DNA from: Mycolicibacterium mengxianglii
Lineage (GTDB): Bacteria; Actinomycetota; Actinomycetes; Mycobacteriales; Mycobacteriaceae
Assembly: GCF_015710575.1 (NCBI RefSeq)
Contig: NZ_CP065373.1
Location: forward strand, 3,596,001-3,660,000
Reading direction: 5' to 3'
Length of the DNA stretch: 64,000 bases
Of the stretch, positions 9,704 to 19,357 are shown in pieces (within the stretch, counting starts at the first letter, position 1; the number at the start of each line of letters is the position of its first letter). A program made the position numbers and the translations under genes. Below the pieces are notes generated by a model. The model saw only the letters and a list, made by a program, of their open reading frames with translations. It did not search any database and had not been told where the DNA came from.

Positions 9704-11316
9704 CCTTTGCCAGTCCGTACCCGGAAGTCGCCATCCCCGAGATTCCGGTCTACGAGTACCTGTTCGCCGACCTCACGGATGCCGACGCCGATCGCGTCGC
9801 CCTGGTGGACGCCACAACCGGCTCGGAGCTGACCTACCGCGATCTGGTGACCCGGATCGACGCTTTCGCCGGTGCGCTGGCCGACCGCGGCATCGGCGTC
9901 GGCGATGTGGTGGGCCTGCTGTCGCCCAACAGCCCCTCCTTCGCGGTCGCCTTCCACGGCATCCTTCGTGCCGGGGCGACGGCCACCACCATCAACGCCT
10001 TGTTCACCCCCAAAGACATCGCCAAGCAGCTCGGCGATGCGCACGCCAAGATGCTGATCACGACCTCGGCGCTGCTACCCCAGGCGGGCGAGGGCGCCGA
10101 GCACGCCGGCCTGTCCCCCAGCGAGGTGGTGGTGCTCGACGGCGGCGGCGAGGCAGATGCCGCTTCCGCCGGCCACCCCAGCCTCGATGACCTGCTGGCC
10201 TCCGGTGCGGATGTGCCCGCCGTCAGTTTCGACCCGGTGACCCACCTGGCCGCACTGCCCTACAGTTCGGGCACCACCGGTAACCCCAAGGGCGTGATGC
10301 TCACCCATCACAATCTGGTGGCCAATGTCGCCCAGATACGTCCCATTCAGGGCGTCACGGCTGACGACGTGGTGATCGCGGTGTTGCCGTTCTTCCACAT
10401 CTACGGCATGACGGTGTTACTCAACGCGGCCCTGCACGCGCGCGCCCGCCTGGTCGTGATGCCGTCGTTCGACCTGCGGGCCTTCCTCGGCAATATCCAG
10501 AACCACCGCTGCACCGTCGGCTACATCGCCCCGCCGATAGCCGTCGCGCTGGCCAAGCACCCCATGGTCGACGAGTTCGATCTGACGTCACTGCAGACTG
10601 TGATGTCCGGAGCAGCGCCGTTGGACGAGGACCTCGGCCACGCGGTGGCCAAGCGCATCGGCTGCCGGATGGTGCAGGGCTATGGCATGAGCGAACTCAG
10701 CCCGGTCAGCCACTGCATACCCTTCGACGGCGGCGCGAAGTCGATGCAGACAATCGCCCCGCTGAGCTCCGTCGGCTGGACAGTGCCCAACGCCGTCAGC
10801 AAGATCGTCGATCCAGCCACCAGGGCGGAGATCGGTGTCCCGGAGTCGGGCCGCAGCGAGCCCGGTGAATTGTGGTTCAAGGGCCCCAATGTGATGGCCG
10901 GATACCTCGGCAACGACAAGGCGACCGCCGAAACCATTGATGCAGAGGGGTTTCTGCACACCGGTGATCTCGCCTGTGTCGACTCAGACGGCTGTGTCTA
11001 CATCGTCGACCGGCTCAAGGAGCTGATCAAGTACAAGGGATATCAGGTACCGCCCGCCGAACTGGAACTGCTCTTGCTGACCCACCCTGACATCGCCGAC
11101 GCCGCTGTGGTGGGTGTGCTGGACGAGGATGGCGAGGAGATCCCGAAAGCCTTTGTGGTCAAGCAACCCGGCGCTGAGCTCGACGACCGCCAGGTGATGT
11201 CGTTTGTCGCCGAACACGTCGCGCCGTACAAGAAGGTGCGCCGGGTCGAGTTCATCGACACGGTGCCCAAGTCGGCTTCGGGCAAGATCCTGCGCAAGGA
11301 TCTGCGTACGCCTTAG
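9700..11316 (+). CDS. 4-coumarate-CoA ligase family acyl-CoA synthetase
   Basis: The 538-residue adenylate-forming enzyme activates a carboxylic acid to acyl-AMP and then the CoA thioester. Visible motifs are the P-loop YSSGTTGNPKG, the A5-type GYGMSELSP, TGDLACVD and the C-terminal catalytic lysine in PKSASGKILRKDL. The pattern is that of the 4CL/FadD group; the acyl substrate cannot be read from the sequence. Translation starts at the GTG at 9700, which overlaps the stop of the YjbR-type gene (GTGA). Its stop overlaps the stop of the convergent MetE-like gene by 4 nt. Confidence 0.9.
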   Translation: MTFASPYPEVAIPEIPVYEYLFADLTDADADRVALVDATTGSELTYRDLVTRIDAFAGALADRGIGVGDVVGLLSPNSPSFAVAFHGILRAGATATTINALFTPKDIAKQLGDAHAKMLITTSALLPQAGEGAEHAGLSPSEVVVLDGGGEADAASAGHPSLDDLLASGADVPAVSFDPVTHLAALPYSSGTTGNPKGVMLTHHNLVANVAQIRPIQGVTADDVVIAVLPFFHIYGMTVLLNAALHARARLVVMPSFDLRAFLGNIQNHRCTVGYIAPPIAVALAKHPMVDEFDLTSLQTVMSGAAPLDEDLGHAVAKRIGCRMVQGYGMSELSPVSHCIPFDGGAKSMQTIAPLSSVGWTVPNAVSKIVDPATRAEIGVPESGRSEPGELWFKGPNVMAGYLGNDKATAETIDAEGFLHTGDLACVDSDGCVYIVDRLKELIKYKGYQVPPAELELLLLTHPDIADAAVVGVLDEDGEEIPKAFVVKQPGAELDDRQVMSFVAEHVAPYKKVRRVEFIDTVPKSASGKILRKDLRTP

Positions 11317-12341
11317 GAGTTCGTTTCGGGATCCTGCTCGAATCTGTCGGCAACCTTCTGCGCCAGCCCGACGGCGGTCCTCGCCCACCCCGGCGTCGCC
11401 CCGGCGAGGCCGCAGGCCGGCGTCACGCCGACACGTTCCTGCAGGACCGTCCGCGCGAAACCGAGCCGATCGGTGATCTGGGCGGCGGCTGCCGCCACTT
11501 CGTCGACGGTGGGGCGTGGTGCGGGCTCCAGCGCCGGCACCACCCCGAGCAGTACCGTACGGCCGGCTTCCAGAAACTCGCCGATGCCATCCAGATCCGC
11601 GGCCGCCAGGGTGGAGATGTCCACCGATACTGCACTTATTGTGCTGCGCTGGAACAGCTTCCACGGCAGTTCGGCTGAGCAGCTGTGCACTGCCACCGCG
11701 GTGCCGGCGGCGGCGACACAGGTGTCGAGAAGCTCGACGGCCAGCGCCTCATCGACCGGATGGACAGGCGTGATGCCGGTGACACCCGTGAGCCGGCCCA
11801 GCAGAGCCGCGGAGAGCAACGGCTCGTCCAACTGCACCACGACGTCGGTGCCCAGTCGCCGGGCCACCTCTGCCCGATGCACCGCGATACCTTCGGCCAG
11901 TGAAGCCGTCAGGTCACGCAAGGCACCGAGATCGGTGATCGCCCGGTGACCACTGCCCGTCTCGAGTTCGGCAGCCAGGGTGATGGGCCCGGGGGCCTGC
12001 ACTTTGACCGGACGCGCCGATCCGCCTAATCCAGCCTTCTCCCACGCCTCTTCCAGCGCGTCGAGGTCCTCACCCAGCAGGCTCGACGCGCGGCGCGCCA
12101 CCGCTCCGGGCCGGGGGGTGATGCGGTACCCGCGCGGGACCGTATCGATGGCGATGTCGACCAGAAGGGCGCCGGCCCGACCGATGAGATCTGCGCCCAC
12201 CCCCCTGCCCGGCAGTTCGACCAGGTGAGTCAAGGTGTGCAGCTCGCCGACTACCACCCCGGCCGCCTCCCGGGCAGAAGTTCCGGGCCACGAACCGATT
12301 CCTGTTGCCGTCGCGAATACTGACGGCGCGATAGTGCTCAT
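11313..12341 (-). CDS. MetE C-terminal-domain-like protein (Rv3015c-like)
   Basis: The 342-residue protein resembles the zinc-binding catalytic barrel of cobalamin-independent methionine synthase but is about half the length of MetE. Candidate zinc ligands are His and Cys in AVHSCSAELPW and Cys in GVTPACGLAG. It starts MSTIAPSVFATATGIGSWPG, where GSWPG is typical of the family. Lacking the N-terminal half that binds polyglutamylated folate, it may use another methyl donor or act on another thiol. The ATG at 12341 faces the divergent lpqA start only 22 nt away. Confidence 0.8.
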   Translation of the reverse strand: MSTIAPSVFATATGIGSWPGTSAREAAGVVVGELHTLTHLVELPGRGVGADLIGRAGALLVDIAIDTVPRGYRITPRPGAVARRASSLLGEDLDALEEAWEKAGLGGSARPVKVQAPGPITLAAELETGSGHRAITDLGALRDLTASLAEGIAVHRAEVARRLGTDVVVQLDEPLLSAALLGRLTGVTGITPVHPVDEALAVELLDTCVAAAGTAVAVHSCSAELPWKLFQRSTISAVSVDISTLAAADLDGIGEFLEAGRTVLLGVVPALEPAPRPTVDEVAAAAAQITDRLGFARTVLQERVGVTPACGLAGATPGWARTAVGLAQKVADRFEQDPETNS

Positions 12342-12351
12342 GGGGCAACCG

Positions 12352-12357
12352 TAGCCT
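12352..12357 (+). promoter_or_regulatory. -10 hexamer TAGCCT for lpqA
   Basis: It ends 6 nt before the ATG at 12364, which supports that ATG rather than the GTG at 12361 as the start. Confidence 0.5.
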
Positions 12358-12363
12358 GGGGTG

Positions 12364-12909
12364 ATGGGCCCGGGTGCGCGCACAAGAGCCGGCTGCGTAG
12401 CGCTACTGCTGCTGGCAGGCTGTAGCCGGCCGGTGGGCGGGCTGGCCGTGATGCCGCTCTCCGAGCGGCCGACCCCCTCCGGCGCCGTCGACGCCCTGAT
12501 GCTCGACCTGCCGCGGATGCGGGCTCTGACCGGCGCTGGTGAGGATCTGACCATCATCCCGAGCATGGACGGGAAGTCCCCGGTGGATATCGATCTGCTG
12601 GCTCGGGACGCCCCGGCGCCGTGTCGCTTCATCTTCGCCGAGACCGAGACCTTCGGACCGGACCTGTCCAACTTTCACAAGACCACCTATCAGAATCCGC
12701 CCGACGGCGCGATCATCTCCCAAGGTGCGGGCGCCTATCGCGATCCACAGACCGCGCGCGCCGCACTCGACGATCTGGTCGGTGCAGCGACCGCGTGCGG
12801 CAATTACCACGTGAAGTCCGCGGTGCTGGTCGAGGTGACGTTCTGCGCATTCCCCGAATCCGTGTCCGAACTCGTCATGGTGAACCTCCTTCAAGGTGTG
12901 CCGGGTTAG
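12364..12909 (+). CDS. lpqA: LpqA-like lipoprotein with PknH-sensor-type domain
   Basis: The 181-residue exported lipoprotein has a lipobox LLLAGC near residue 20 after a short basic start. The rest resembles the extracellular PknH_C-type sensor fold: CRFIFAETETFG..., a YRDPQTARAALDDLVGAATAC stretch and a final strand-helix AVLVEVTFCAFPESVSELV. The region usually present between the last two blocks, with its second tryptophan/cysteine pair, seems very short here, so the domain may be trimmed. Position next to the MetE-like gene matches lpqA (Rv3016) as I recall it. The stop overlaps the convergent HNH gene stop. Confidence 0.75.
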   Translation: MGPGARTRAGCVALLLLAGCSRPVGGLAVMPLSERPTPSGAVDALMLDLPRMRALTGAGEDLTIIPSMDGKSPVDIDLLARDAPAPCRFIFAETETFGPDLSNFHKTTYQNPPDGAIISQGAGAYRDPQTARAALDDLVGAATACGNYHVKSAVLVEVTFCAFPESVSELVMVNLLQGVPG

Positions 12910-14558
12910 AACGGCGGGGGCTTGTTGCGTTCGGCGACGGCGGCGTCGTTGAGTGCGCGCTCTGCGGCGATGCGGTAGGCGCGTTCTTTGGCTTTCGGGC
13001 GTTTTCGTTTCGGCATCTTCACCGTTTTGTCGGCGGCCGGTTCTTTCCTCGGACTGCCGCGTTCGACGGTAACGGAGGTGGTGTCGGCCGTCGGGAAGAA
13101 CAGTCGACTGGTGGGTTCGCTGACGTAGGTGTGACCAGTGGGAGTAGTGAACAGTATTGTCCCGTCGGGCTTTTGGATTTCCGACCAGCCATCGCGGAAC
13201 GTTTTGATCATGTGGTGGTGCCGGCATTTCCCGTTGAGATTGGACCCATGGGTTGGTCCACCCTCGCCCCAGGCGATGCTGTGGTCCAGATCGCCCCAGT
13301 CCGCGGCGCGGTCACATCCCGGGATCCGACACGTCAGGTCACGGGACTTCACGAATTCCCGCAGCGCCTTCGAAATCCAAGGATGGTTCTCTGGTTCCAC
13401 CGCGGGGGGTTTGACGTAGCTGACGGTGGCGCCGGCGACCAGTAGCGCAGCGATCAGAGCGTTCGGTACGACTCCGAACCCCGGGATTACGCCTGCTGAC
13501 GGATTCGTCATCGTCGGTGGCGGTACAGCCGAGATCGGTCGCTGCCGAGGAGTCGACATCTTCGGCCGTTCGGGAGCCGCTTCGGCCTTTGTGGCGTTCT
13601 CCGGTGGCTCGGCTTCGCCGGTGTTCGCAACTGTCTCCGCGGGTTTCGGTGCAGTCGTCACGTTCAGCGGCTGCTCGGTGTCGGTGGGACCGTCCCCGTG
13701 AAGCATCGGATCCGCCTCGCCGTCGAGGGCGGCGGCCTCGGCGTAGATGTGGATGACGAACCGCGACGCCACCCCGTCATCAGCGGTGGCCGGGCACATC
13801 TGCGATCCGCACAGACATTTCAGGTGATCGGCATCAGCGCCGAGGGCCTCCAGCGCGTCGGCCATCTTCTGATCCAGGGTGCGCGGATCGTCTTTGCAGA
13901 CGGCTTTGGCCATCCTGCGCAACCGACCCATCAACAGCGCCGCCCCCGGCGCCGACAACCGGCAGTACACCGCGGTGGTGCCGGACTTGTCATTGGTGTC
14001 GCCGGCTTTCACGCAGCGACCCTGCATGGTCTGCCGCGCCCGACGCACCGCTGCCGGGTCGTGACGCTCGATCCAGATATCCACAGCGTTCTTCAACTTG
14101 TAATACGACAGCCCGGACCAGCCGCACTCGACGGCCGCCTTCACACACGCGGCGTCAATCTTCGCCAGCGCCTCGGGATCCCAGACCAACATGGTGCGCT
14201 CCACGACAGTGGCCATCACCTTCGCCGAGATCTCCCCCCGCAGAAACAAAGCCGCCAGGCCGGGGAAGCGTTCCTTCATGGCCGCAGCGATCTGCAGATC
14301 ATTCATCGCCCAGCGGACGGAGACTCCGAAAGCGATGCCGATCTGGGCGACCACATCGTCTTCCTCGTCGACAGCACACAACGCGGTGTCGTCATCACTC
14401 TGGGCCAGAAAGAAAGCCGCCCATTCAGCGATACATGCCAGCCGTTGGGCTTCGGCAGCGGCAGCCACCCGGCCCCAGCCCACCGCGGCGTCAACGAGCG
14501 GAGCGGCGTCACCGCTGCCCCGCAAGACGCTGACCTCCACCGGCAAACTATCGAACAT
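12906..14558 (-). CDS. HNH endonuclease of the DUF222 / 13E12 repeat family
   Basis: The 550-residue protein has an N-terminal DUF222 helical domain (MFDSLPVEVSVLRGSG..., WAAFFLAQSDDDTALC) and a C-terminal HNH nuclease (CRIPGCDRAADWGDLDH, then WGEGG, GSNLNGKCRHHHMIK, about residues 400-447). It ends in PPPF, as these proteins often do. About 80 low-complexity residues rich in Pro, Ala, Glu and Thr separate the domains, an unusually long linker. The family is multicopy in mycobacteria and linked to the REP13E12 elements used as phage integration targets. The ATG at 14558 follows TAGACT by 7 nt. Its natural function is unknown. Confidence 0.9.
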   Translation of the reverse strand: MFDSLPVEVSVLRGSGDAAPLVDAAVGWGRVAAAAEAQRLACIAEWAAFFLAQSDDDTALCAVDEEDDVVAQIGIAFGVSVRWAMNDLQIAAAMKERFPGLAALFLRGEISAKVMATVVERTMLVWDPEALAKIDAACVKAAVECGWSGLSYYKLKNAVDIWIERHDPAAVRRARQTMQGRCVKAGDTNDKSGTTAVYCRLSAPGAALLMGRLRRMAKAVCKDDPRTLDQKMADALEALGADADHLKCLCGSQMCPATADDGVASRFVIHIYAEAAALDGEADPMLHGDGPTDTEQPLNVTTAPKPAETVANTGEAEPPENATKAEAAPERPKMSTPRQRPISAVPPPTMTNPSAGVIPGFGVVPNALIAALLVAGATVSYVKPPAVEPENHPWISKALREFVKSRDLTCRIPGCDRAADWGDLDHSIAWGEGGPTHGSNLNGKCRHHHMIKTFRDGWSEIQKPDGTILFTTPTGHTYVSEPTSRLFFPTADTTSVTVERGSPRKEPAADKTVKMPKRKRPKAKERAYRIAAERALNDAAVAERNKPPPF

Positions 14559-14565
14559 ACAAGCG

Positions 14566-14571
14566 AGTCTA
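14566..14571 (-). promoter_or_regulatory. -10 hexamer TAGACT for the HNH gene
   Basis: It ends 7 nt before the ATG at 14558; it is consistent with a leaderless mRNA and argues against the upstream in-frame GTG/ATG starts. Confidence 0.45.
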
Positions 14572-14663
14572 AGCCCCACCACCGACGGAAATATCGGTTA
14601 TCCACACCCCGGTAATCTATCCACAGACCCGCCAAAATCCTTGACAGCCAGGCTAACTCAGGC

Positions 14664-15104
14664 TCACCAGGTCCAGACGGTGGGGTCGCTGGGTGGGTAG
14701 TTCATGCAGACGTCGGTGCCGTGGGCGGTGACGCCTTTGTTGTTGAAGAACAGCTTCGCCCAGTTGGGCCAGTTCCAGGCCAGGGTCTCATAGAAGGCGT
14801 TGGTGGCCGTCTCTTCGGAGTAGGCACGCCGGCCGGTGTAGTCCATGGACCAGAACCAGTAGATTCGGTCGCGGGCCCACTTCTGCACGTCGGGGGTCTT
14901 GTTCTTGTAGTCGGTCATGTAGCGCTCGTAGTACACCGGGTCGGTGTCACGGACGGCGGCCATGTACTGGTCGACAGTGCAGGTGGTTTTCAGGATCCGG
15001 CTGGGGATGGGGTACTCGTCGGTGGCATCGGCGCCCGCAGGGGCAGCGAGGGACAGCGCCAGGACCGCGGCGGCCAGCACACTGCCTATATGCCGTCTGA
15101 TCAT
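14664..15104 (-). CDS. Secreted DUF5078-family protein (Rv0455c-like)
   Basis: The 146-residue exported protein has a signal peptide ([20 protein letters not shown], cleavage likely after AGA) and a small helical domain with two cysteines (TTCTVDQY and DVCMNYPP) that could form a disulfide. Conserved stretches include [24 protein letters not shown] and SVW-like TVWTW at the end. I recall M. tuberculosis Rv0455c as this family: a periplasmic protein required for siderophore secretion, encoded near mmpS4/mmpL4. Here it overlaps the mmpL stop by 4 nt, so it is co-translated with the exporter. The substrate in this organism is not known. Confidence 0.85.
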   Translation of the reverse strand: MIRRHIGSVLAAAVLALSLAAPAGADATDEYPIPSRILKTTCTVDQYMAAVRDTDPVYYERYMTDYKNKTPDVQKWARDRIYWFWSMDYTGRRAYSEETATNAFYETLAWNWPNWAKLFFNNKGVTAHGTDVCMNYPPSDPTVWTW

Positions 15105-18016
15105 GAAGTAACCTCCGCCACTTCGCGTTTGGGCCACGGCATCGGCTTCGGGCGGGGGCGCACGTGCGTCGGCCACCAGAACCACTTGCCCATGAGCGCC
15201 GCGATGGATGGCGTCATGAGCGAGCGCACGACCAGGGTGTCGAACAGCAGGCCCAGACCGATGGTGGTGCCCACCTGTCCGATGGTGATCATGTCGCTGA
15301 CGATCATGCCGATCATGGTGAAGGCGAACACGAACCCCGCTGCGGTGACCACCGATCCCGTGCCTGCCATCGACCGGATGATTCCGGTCTTCACCCCGGC
15401 GTGGATCTCTTCCTTCATCCGAGACACCAGCAGCAGGTTGTAGTCGGCGCCGACGGCGAGCAGCACGATGACAGACATGGGCAACACCATCCAGCTCAGC
15501 GGAATACCGATGATGTGCTGCCACACCAGAACCGACAGTCCGAAGGACGTGCCCAGACTCAGCACCACGGTGCCGACGATGACGGCTGCCGCCGCGACGG
15601 CCCGGGTCAGGAGCACCATGATCAAGAAGATCAGGATCAGTGACGCGACGGCCGCGATGAGCAGGTCGTAGTCGGCACCCTGCTGCATGTCCTTGTACAT
15701 CGCCGCGCTGCCGCCGACGTAGACGGTGGATCCCTCCAGTGGCGTGCCCTTGATGGCGTCCGCGGCAGCGATGCGCATCGGCTCGATGCGCTCCGTGCCG
15801 TCCTCGGTCAGCGGATCACCTTGGTGGAACACGGTGAACCGCACTGCTTGTCCATCCGGGGACATGAACAACTTGATGCCCCGCTGGAAGTCGGCGGTAC
15901 CGAAAGCCTCCGGCGGCAGATAGAAGGTGTCGTCGTTGCGGGCGGTGTCGAATGCCTCACCCATCGCCGTGTTGTCCTGTTGCATGGCGATGTTCTGGTC
16001 CTGCTGCATCTTTTGCGCCTGGTACTGGTTCAGCATGATCTGCTTCTGGTTCTTCATCGTCTGGATCATCGCCGGCATCAGTGCCGCCATCTGCGGCGTC
16101 AGCTGGGCCATCCGTTCGATGTCGGGAACCAGTTCGGTGAAGTCTTCGGACATGGTGCTGATGCCGTCGAGACTCTCGAAGATCGAGCGCAGCGACCAGC
16201 ACATCGGAATGTCGAAGCAGTGCGGCTCCCAATAGAAGTAATTGCGGATCGGGCGGAACTGATCATCAAAATCAGCCAGATGATCGCGCACCTCGTTGAG
16301 ATTCGCCGAGGTGTCGCTCATCTTGTCGGCCATCCGGCGGGTCACACCGGCGAGCTCCAGGGTGATGCTCTGCATCTTTTCCATCGAGTCGATGGTCACC
16401 TGCATCTCATTGGCCTGCTGCAGGGTGTTCTCCAGCACGGTCTGCTGGAAATCGTTGTTCATCAGCTGTCCGGTGCCGCTCTGGCTCACCGTGTACGCCA
16501 GCGAAGCGTGTTTGATCGGCTTACCGTCCGGCCGGGTGATGGTGGTGACCGAGGCGATTCCGTGCACCCGGACCAGGGCCTTGGCGATCTTCTCGATCAC
16601 CAGGAAGTCCGCCGGGTTGCGCAGATCGTGATCGGCTTCGACCATCACCAGATCGGGATTCATCTTGGCATCGGAGAAGTGCCGGTCGGCCGCGGCGTAG
16701 CCCACGTTCGCGGGCACGTCGCCGGGCAGATAGATGCGGTCGTTGTAGGTGGTGTGGTAGCCGGGCAGAGCCAGCAGACCGACCATGCACAACACGGTGG
16801 CCATCACCAGGATGGCGCCGGGCCAGCGGACCGTTGCCGAGCCCAGCCTGCGCCAGCCTCGGGCGCGCCCGTTTCCCTTGGGCTCCAGGATCTTTCCGAA
16901 GCGCGTGACGATGGAGATCAGCGCCGGTCCCAGTGTGAGCGCCGCGGCCACCACGATCGTCATACCGACTGCCAGCGGGATCCCCATGCTCTGGAAGTAC
17001 GGCAGCCGGGTGAAGTGCAGGCACAGCGTGGCACCGGCGATCGTCATGCCCGAGGCGAACACCACGTGGGCGGTGCCGTGGAACATGTCGTAGTAGGCGG
17101 ACTCTCGGTCCATTCCTGATCGTCTGGCTCCCTGATACCGGCCGATCAGGAAGATCGCATAGTCGGTCGCGGCCGCGATCGCCAGCGTCACCACCATGCT
17201 GGTTGCGAAGGTCGTGAGCCCGAACACCTCGTAGAACCCCAGGAATGACACGATGCCACGGGCCGACAACAGCCCGACGAAAACCATCGCCATGGTGACG
17301 AGCATCGTGGTGAAAGAACGGTAGACGATCAGCAACATCACGATGATGATCGCGATCGTCACGCCCTCAATGGTTTTCATACTGGCGTCGCCGACGATGT
17401 TCTGATCGGTGGTCAGCGCCGCGGGTCCGGTGACGTAGGCCTTCACGCCGGGTGGCGCCTGGTTTCCGTCGACGATGTCGCGCACCGCCTGCACCGACTC
17501 GTTCGCCAGCGCCTCGCCCTGGTCACCGGCGATGTAGACCTGCACATAGGCGGCCTTGCCGTCGATGCTCTGGGCGCCGGCCGCGGTCAGCGTGTCGCCC
17601 CAGAAATCCTGGACGTGCTGGACGTGGGTGGTGTCGGCGTTGAGTTCGCGGACCACCTCGTCGTAGTACGTGTGCGCGTCCGGGCCCAGCGGCTCGTCAC
17701 CCTCCACGACGATCATCACCGAGCTGCTGGTGTCGTACTCCTGGAACTTCTTCCCGACGTGTTTGGTCGCGATGAGCGACGGTGCGTCGTTGGGACTCAT
17801 CGACACAGCGCGAAGCTTGCCGACCTCTTCGAGCTGCGGGACCACCGTGTTGAGGAGCGCGACGACGGCGATCCACACGAGCACGATCGGCACCGCGAAC
17901 ATCCGGATGAAGCGGGGAAGCTTCGGGCGGGCCGCGTGCCGCGCCGGAGGCATCGGGTGGGTGGGCGCGTCGGCCGGGTTCTCGCCCGCCCGCTCCCCCA
18001 CTGGAAACGTGCTCAT
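15101..18016 (-). CDS. mmpL: MmpL-family RND transporter
   Basis: This 971-residue inner-membrane RND protein has 11-12 predicted helices and two large periplasmic loops. The proton-relay Asp-Tyr pairs are present in [14 protein letters not shown] (about residue 288) and [13 protein letters not shown]. The second loop contains a long Gln/Met-rich helical stretch ([22 protein letters not shown]), typical of the MmpL4/MmpL5 type. Such transporters export lipids or siderophores with an MmpS partner. It overlaps mmpS upstream and the DUF5078 gene downstream by 4 nt each, making one operon. Confidence 0.96.
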   Translation of the reverse strand: MSTFPVGERAGENPADAPTHPMPPARHAARPKLPRFIRMFAVPIVLVWIAVVALLNTVVPQLEEVGKLRAVSMSPNDAPSLIATKHVGKKFQEYDTSSSVMIVVEGDEPLGPDAHTYYDEVVRELNADTTHVQHVQDFWGDTLTAAGAQSIDGKAAYVQVYIAGDQGEALANESVQAVRDIVDGNQAPPGVKAYVTGPAALTTDQNIVGDASMKTIEGVTIAIIIVMLLIVYRSFTTMLVTMAMVFVGLLSARGIVSFLGFYEVFGLTTFATSMVVTLAIAAATDYAIFLIGRYQGARRSGMDRESAYYDMFHGTAHVVFASGMTIAGATLCLHFTRLPYFQSMGIPLAVGMTIVVAAALTLGPALISIVTRFGKILEPKGNGRARGWRRLGSATVRWPGAILVMATVLCMVGLLALPGYHTTYNDRIYLPGDVPANVGYAAADRHFSDAKMNPDLVMVEADHDLRNPADFLVIEKIAKALVRVHGIASVTTITRPDGKPIKHASLAYTVSQSGTGQLMNNDFQQTVLENTLQQANEMQVTIDSMEKMQSITLELAGVTRRMADKMSDTSANLNEVRDHLADFDDQFRPIRNYFYWEPHCFDIPMCWSLRSIFESLDGISTMSEDFTELVPDIERMAQLTPQMAALMPAMIQTMKNQKQIMLNQYQAQKMQQDQNIAMQQDNTAMGEAFDTARNDDTFYLPPEAFGTADFQRGIKLFMSPDGQAVRFTVFHQGDPLTEDGTERIEPMRIAAADAIKGTPLEGSTVYVGGSAAMYKDMQQGADYDLLIAAVASLILIFLIMVLLTRAVAAAAVIVGTVVLSLGTSFGLSVLVWQHIIGIPLSWMVLPMSVIVLLAVGADYNLLLVSRMKEEIHAGVKTGIIRSMAGTGSVVTAAGFVFAFTMIGMIVSDMITIGQVGTTIGLGLLFDTLVVRSLMTPSIAALMGKWFWWPTHVRPRPKPMPWPKREVAEVTS

Positions 18017-18438
18017 GCGGCCTTCACCAGGCAGTAGGTGGCGGCGTTCACACCGTGCGCCGTCCTTTCGTCTTTCACCTCGTCATCGACGGTGACGCGG
18101 CAGCTGATGGATTGGCCGTCGCCCTGGGCCATGATGTTGGGCATCACCGACGGCAGCGTGGTCTCCAGGGTCATCGACCACGGCAGACTCACCTCACCGG
18201 TGCGCTGCGGCTTCCCGTCGAGATCGGCGTAGTTGACGATCGCGGTGGATCCCGAGCCGAACACCTCGTAGGTGACGACCTTGGGATTGAAGCTCTCGGC
18301 GGTATCGGCGTCCACCGGCGTCACAAGGGCCTGCTCGGAGCCGAAGACGGACCGCAGATTCGCGACGCTGACCGCCCCGATCGCGACCGCAAAAACCACC
18401 AGGACGGGCAACCACACCCGCTTGACGGCGGTGATCAT
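18013..18438 (-). CDS. mmpS: MmpS-family membrane accessory protein
   Basis: The 141-residue protein has one N-terminal membrane helix ([21 protein letters not shown]) and a periplasmic beta domain with [20 protein letters not shown] and two cysteines near the end ([16 protein letters not shown]), as in MmpS4/5. MmpS proteins assist their MmpL in export. The start is the ATG at 18438, preceded by a GGGGTG ribosome binding site; a GTG at 18447 is an alternative. It is the first gene of the operon and overlaps mmpL by 4 nt. Confidence 0.93.
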   Translation of the reverse strand: MITAVKRVWLPVLVVFAVAIGAVSVANLRSVFGSEQALVTPVDADTAESFNPKVVTYEVFGSGSTAIVNYADLDGKPQRTGEVSLPWSMTLETTLPSVMPNIMAQGDGQSISCRVTVDDEVKDERTAHGVNAATYCLVKAA

Positions 18439-18573
18439 TTCGGGCACCCCGAGTGATCAACGTTGCCGCACAACGGTTTCGCGGCGAGACAAGCGCGCGC
18501 GACGACAACAGGCAAGGTCGTGCCTTTCGATGAGAGACGCCGCGAGCCAACCGTCGGCATGCGATCCTGTGAG

Positions 18574-18602
18574 AATCTAAGCCTGCAAGTGGATAGAGTC
18601 AA
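18574..18602 (-). promoter_or_regulatory. Sigma-A-type promoter of the mmpS-mmpL-DUF5078 operon
   Basis: On the minus strand TTGACT (18602-18597) and TAGATT (18579-18574) are separated by exactly 17 nt, close to consensus. The transcript would start near 18567, with a leader of about 130 nt. The inverted repeat at 18608-18624 sits 5 nt upstream of the -35. Confidence 0.7.
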
Positions 18603-18607
18603 TCCGG

Positions 18608-18624
18608 TTACCGCGGTTTGGTAA
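18608..18624. promoter_or_regulatory. Inverted repeat TTACC-N7-GGTAA, candidate TetR operator
   Basis: The repeat is a 17-bp perfect dyad with 5-bp arms in the mmpS/tetR divergent gap, next to the mmpS -35. Size and position suit binding by the adjacent TetR protein. No binding data. Confidence 0.5.
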
Positions 18625-18678
18625 GGCACATCACTGAATTGGACTTTTATTTGACAAACCCGTCAGGTGCGGCGTCCG

Positions 18679-18684
18679 TACACT
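18679..18684 (+). promoter_or_regulatory. -10 hexamer TACACT for leaderless tetR
   Basis: TACACT ends 7 nt before the tetR ATG at 18692. A TTGACA at 18651 is 22 nt away, too far to be its -35. Confidence 0.5.
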
Positions 18685-18691
18685 CGGCGTC

Positions 18692-19357
18692 ATGACTGCT
18701 GCGGATCCGGAGGCATCGGGCCTCCGCAAGGATGCCGAGCGCAACCGATGCCGGATCATCCAGGCCGCCCGCGAACTCTGCGTGACGCGCGGGCTGGAAG
18801 CGACGCTCAACGAGGTGGCCCATCACGCGAACCTCGGCGTCGGCACCGTCTACCGGCGGTTTCCCACCAAGGAGGCGCTGTTCGAGGCGATCTTCCTCGA
18901 CGGCATCGACCAGCTCGTCACGCTCGCCGAGGCCGCGCTGGAGGCCGAGGATTCCTGGGAGGGATTCGCCTGGTTCGTGTGGTCGATGTGCGAATTGACC
19001 GCAACCGACCGCGGGCTGCGTGAGATCGCGTTCAGCAAGGCGTACTGCGGGGGCCGCGTCGACCTGGGCCGCACCCAGCTCGAACCGCGCATTTCGAAAC
19101 TGGTCGAGCGGGCCAAGCGTGACGGGTACCTACGGCCGGAGGTGTCGTCGACGGACATGCCGTTGTGCGGTTTGATGACGGGCGCGGTGAGTGAGTACTC
19201 CGGCGACGTGTCGGCCGACCTGTGGCGACGCTATGTCTCAATCCTGTTGGAGGGCATGCGTTGTCGCCCAGCACAGGAGAGGTTGGCCGTCGACGCACTC
19301 ACCCAGGTTGAATTGCACACGGCGATGGATCAGTGGTCGCCCGCCTCTAACGGGTGA
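18692..19357 (+). CDS. TetR-family repressor, divergent from mmpS/mmpL
   Basis: The 221-residue protein has an N-terminal TetR helix-turn-helix ([20 protein letters not shown]... [19 protein letters not shown], about residues 15-65) and a ligand-binding C-terminal half. It is transcribed away from the mmpS-mmpL operon across a gap that carries an operator-like dyad, so it probably controls that exporter and itself. The last 11 nt overlap the convergent mnmA gene. The inducer is unknown. Confidence 0.92.
   Translation: MTAADPEASGLRKDAERNRCRIIQAARELCVTRGLEATLNEVAHHANLGVGTVYRRFPTKEALFEAIFLDGIDQLVTLAEAALEAEDSWEGFAWFVWSMCELTATDRGLREIAFSKAYCGGRVDLGRTQLEPRISKLVERAKRDGYLRPEVSSTDMPLCGLMTGAVSEYSGDVSADLWRRYVSILLEGMRCRPAQERLAVDALTQVELHTAMDQWSPASNG

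Noticed and set aside
12880..12915. lpqA truncated by insertion of the HNH gene
   Set aside because: The LpqA end reads as a normal sensor-domain C-terminus and the HNH protein has its own normal PPPF end, so there is no sign of a cut gene at the junction.
15821..17119. 432-residue open frame on the plus strand
   Set aside because: It is antisense to mmpL, with His/Arg/Gly-rich sequence typical of GC-rich shadow frames, and no start signal.
18651..18656. TTGACA as -35 of tetR
   Set aside because: The spacing to TACACT is 22 nt, outside the usual range, and no other TANNNT fits at 16-18 nt.
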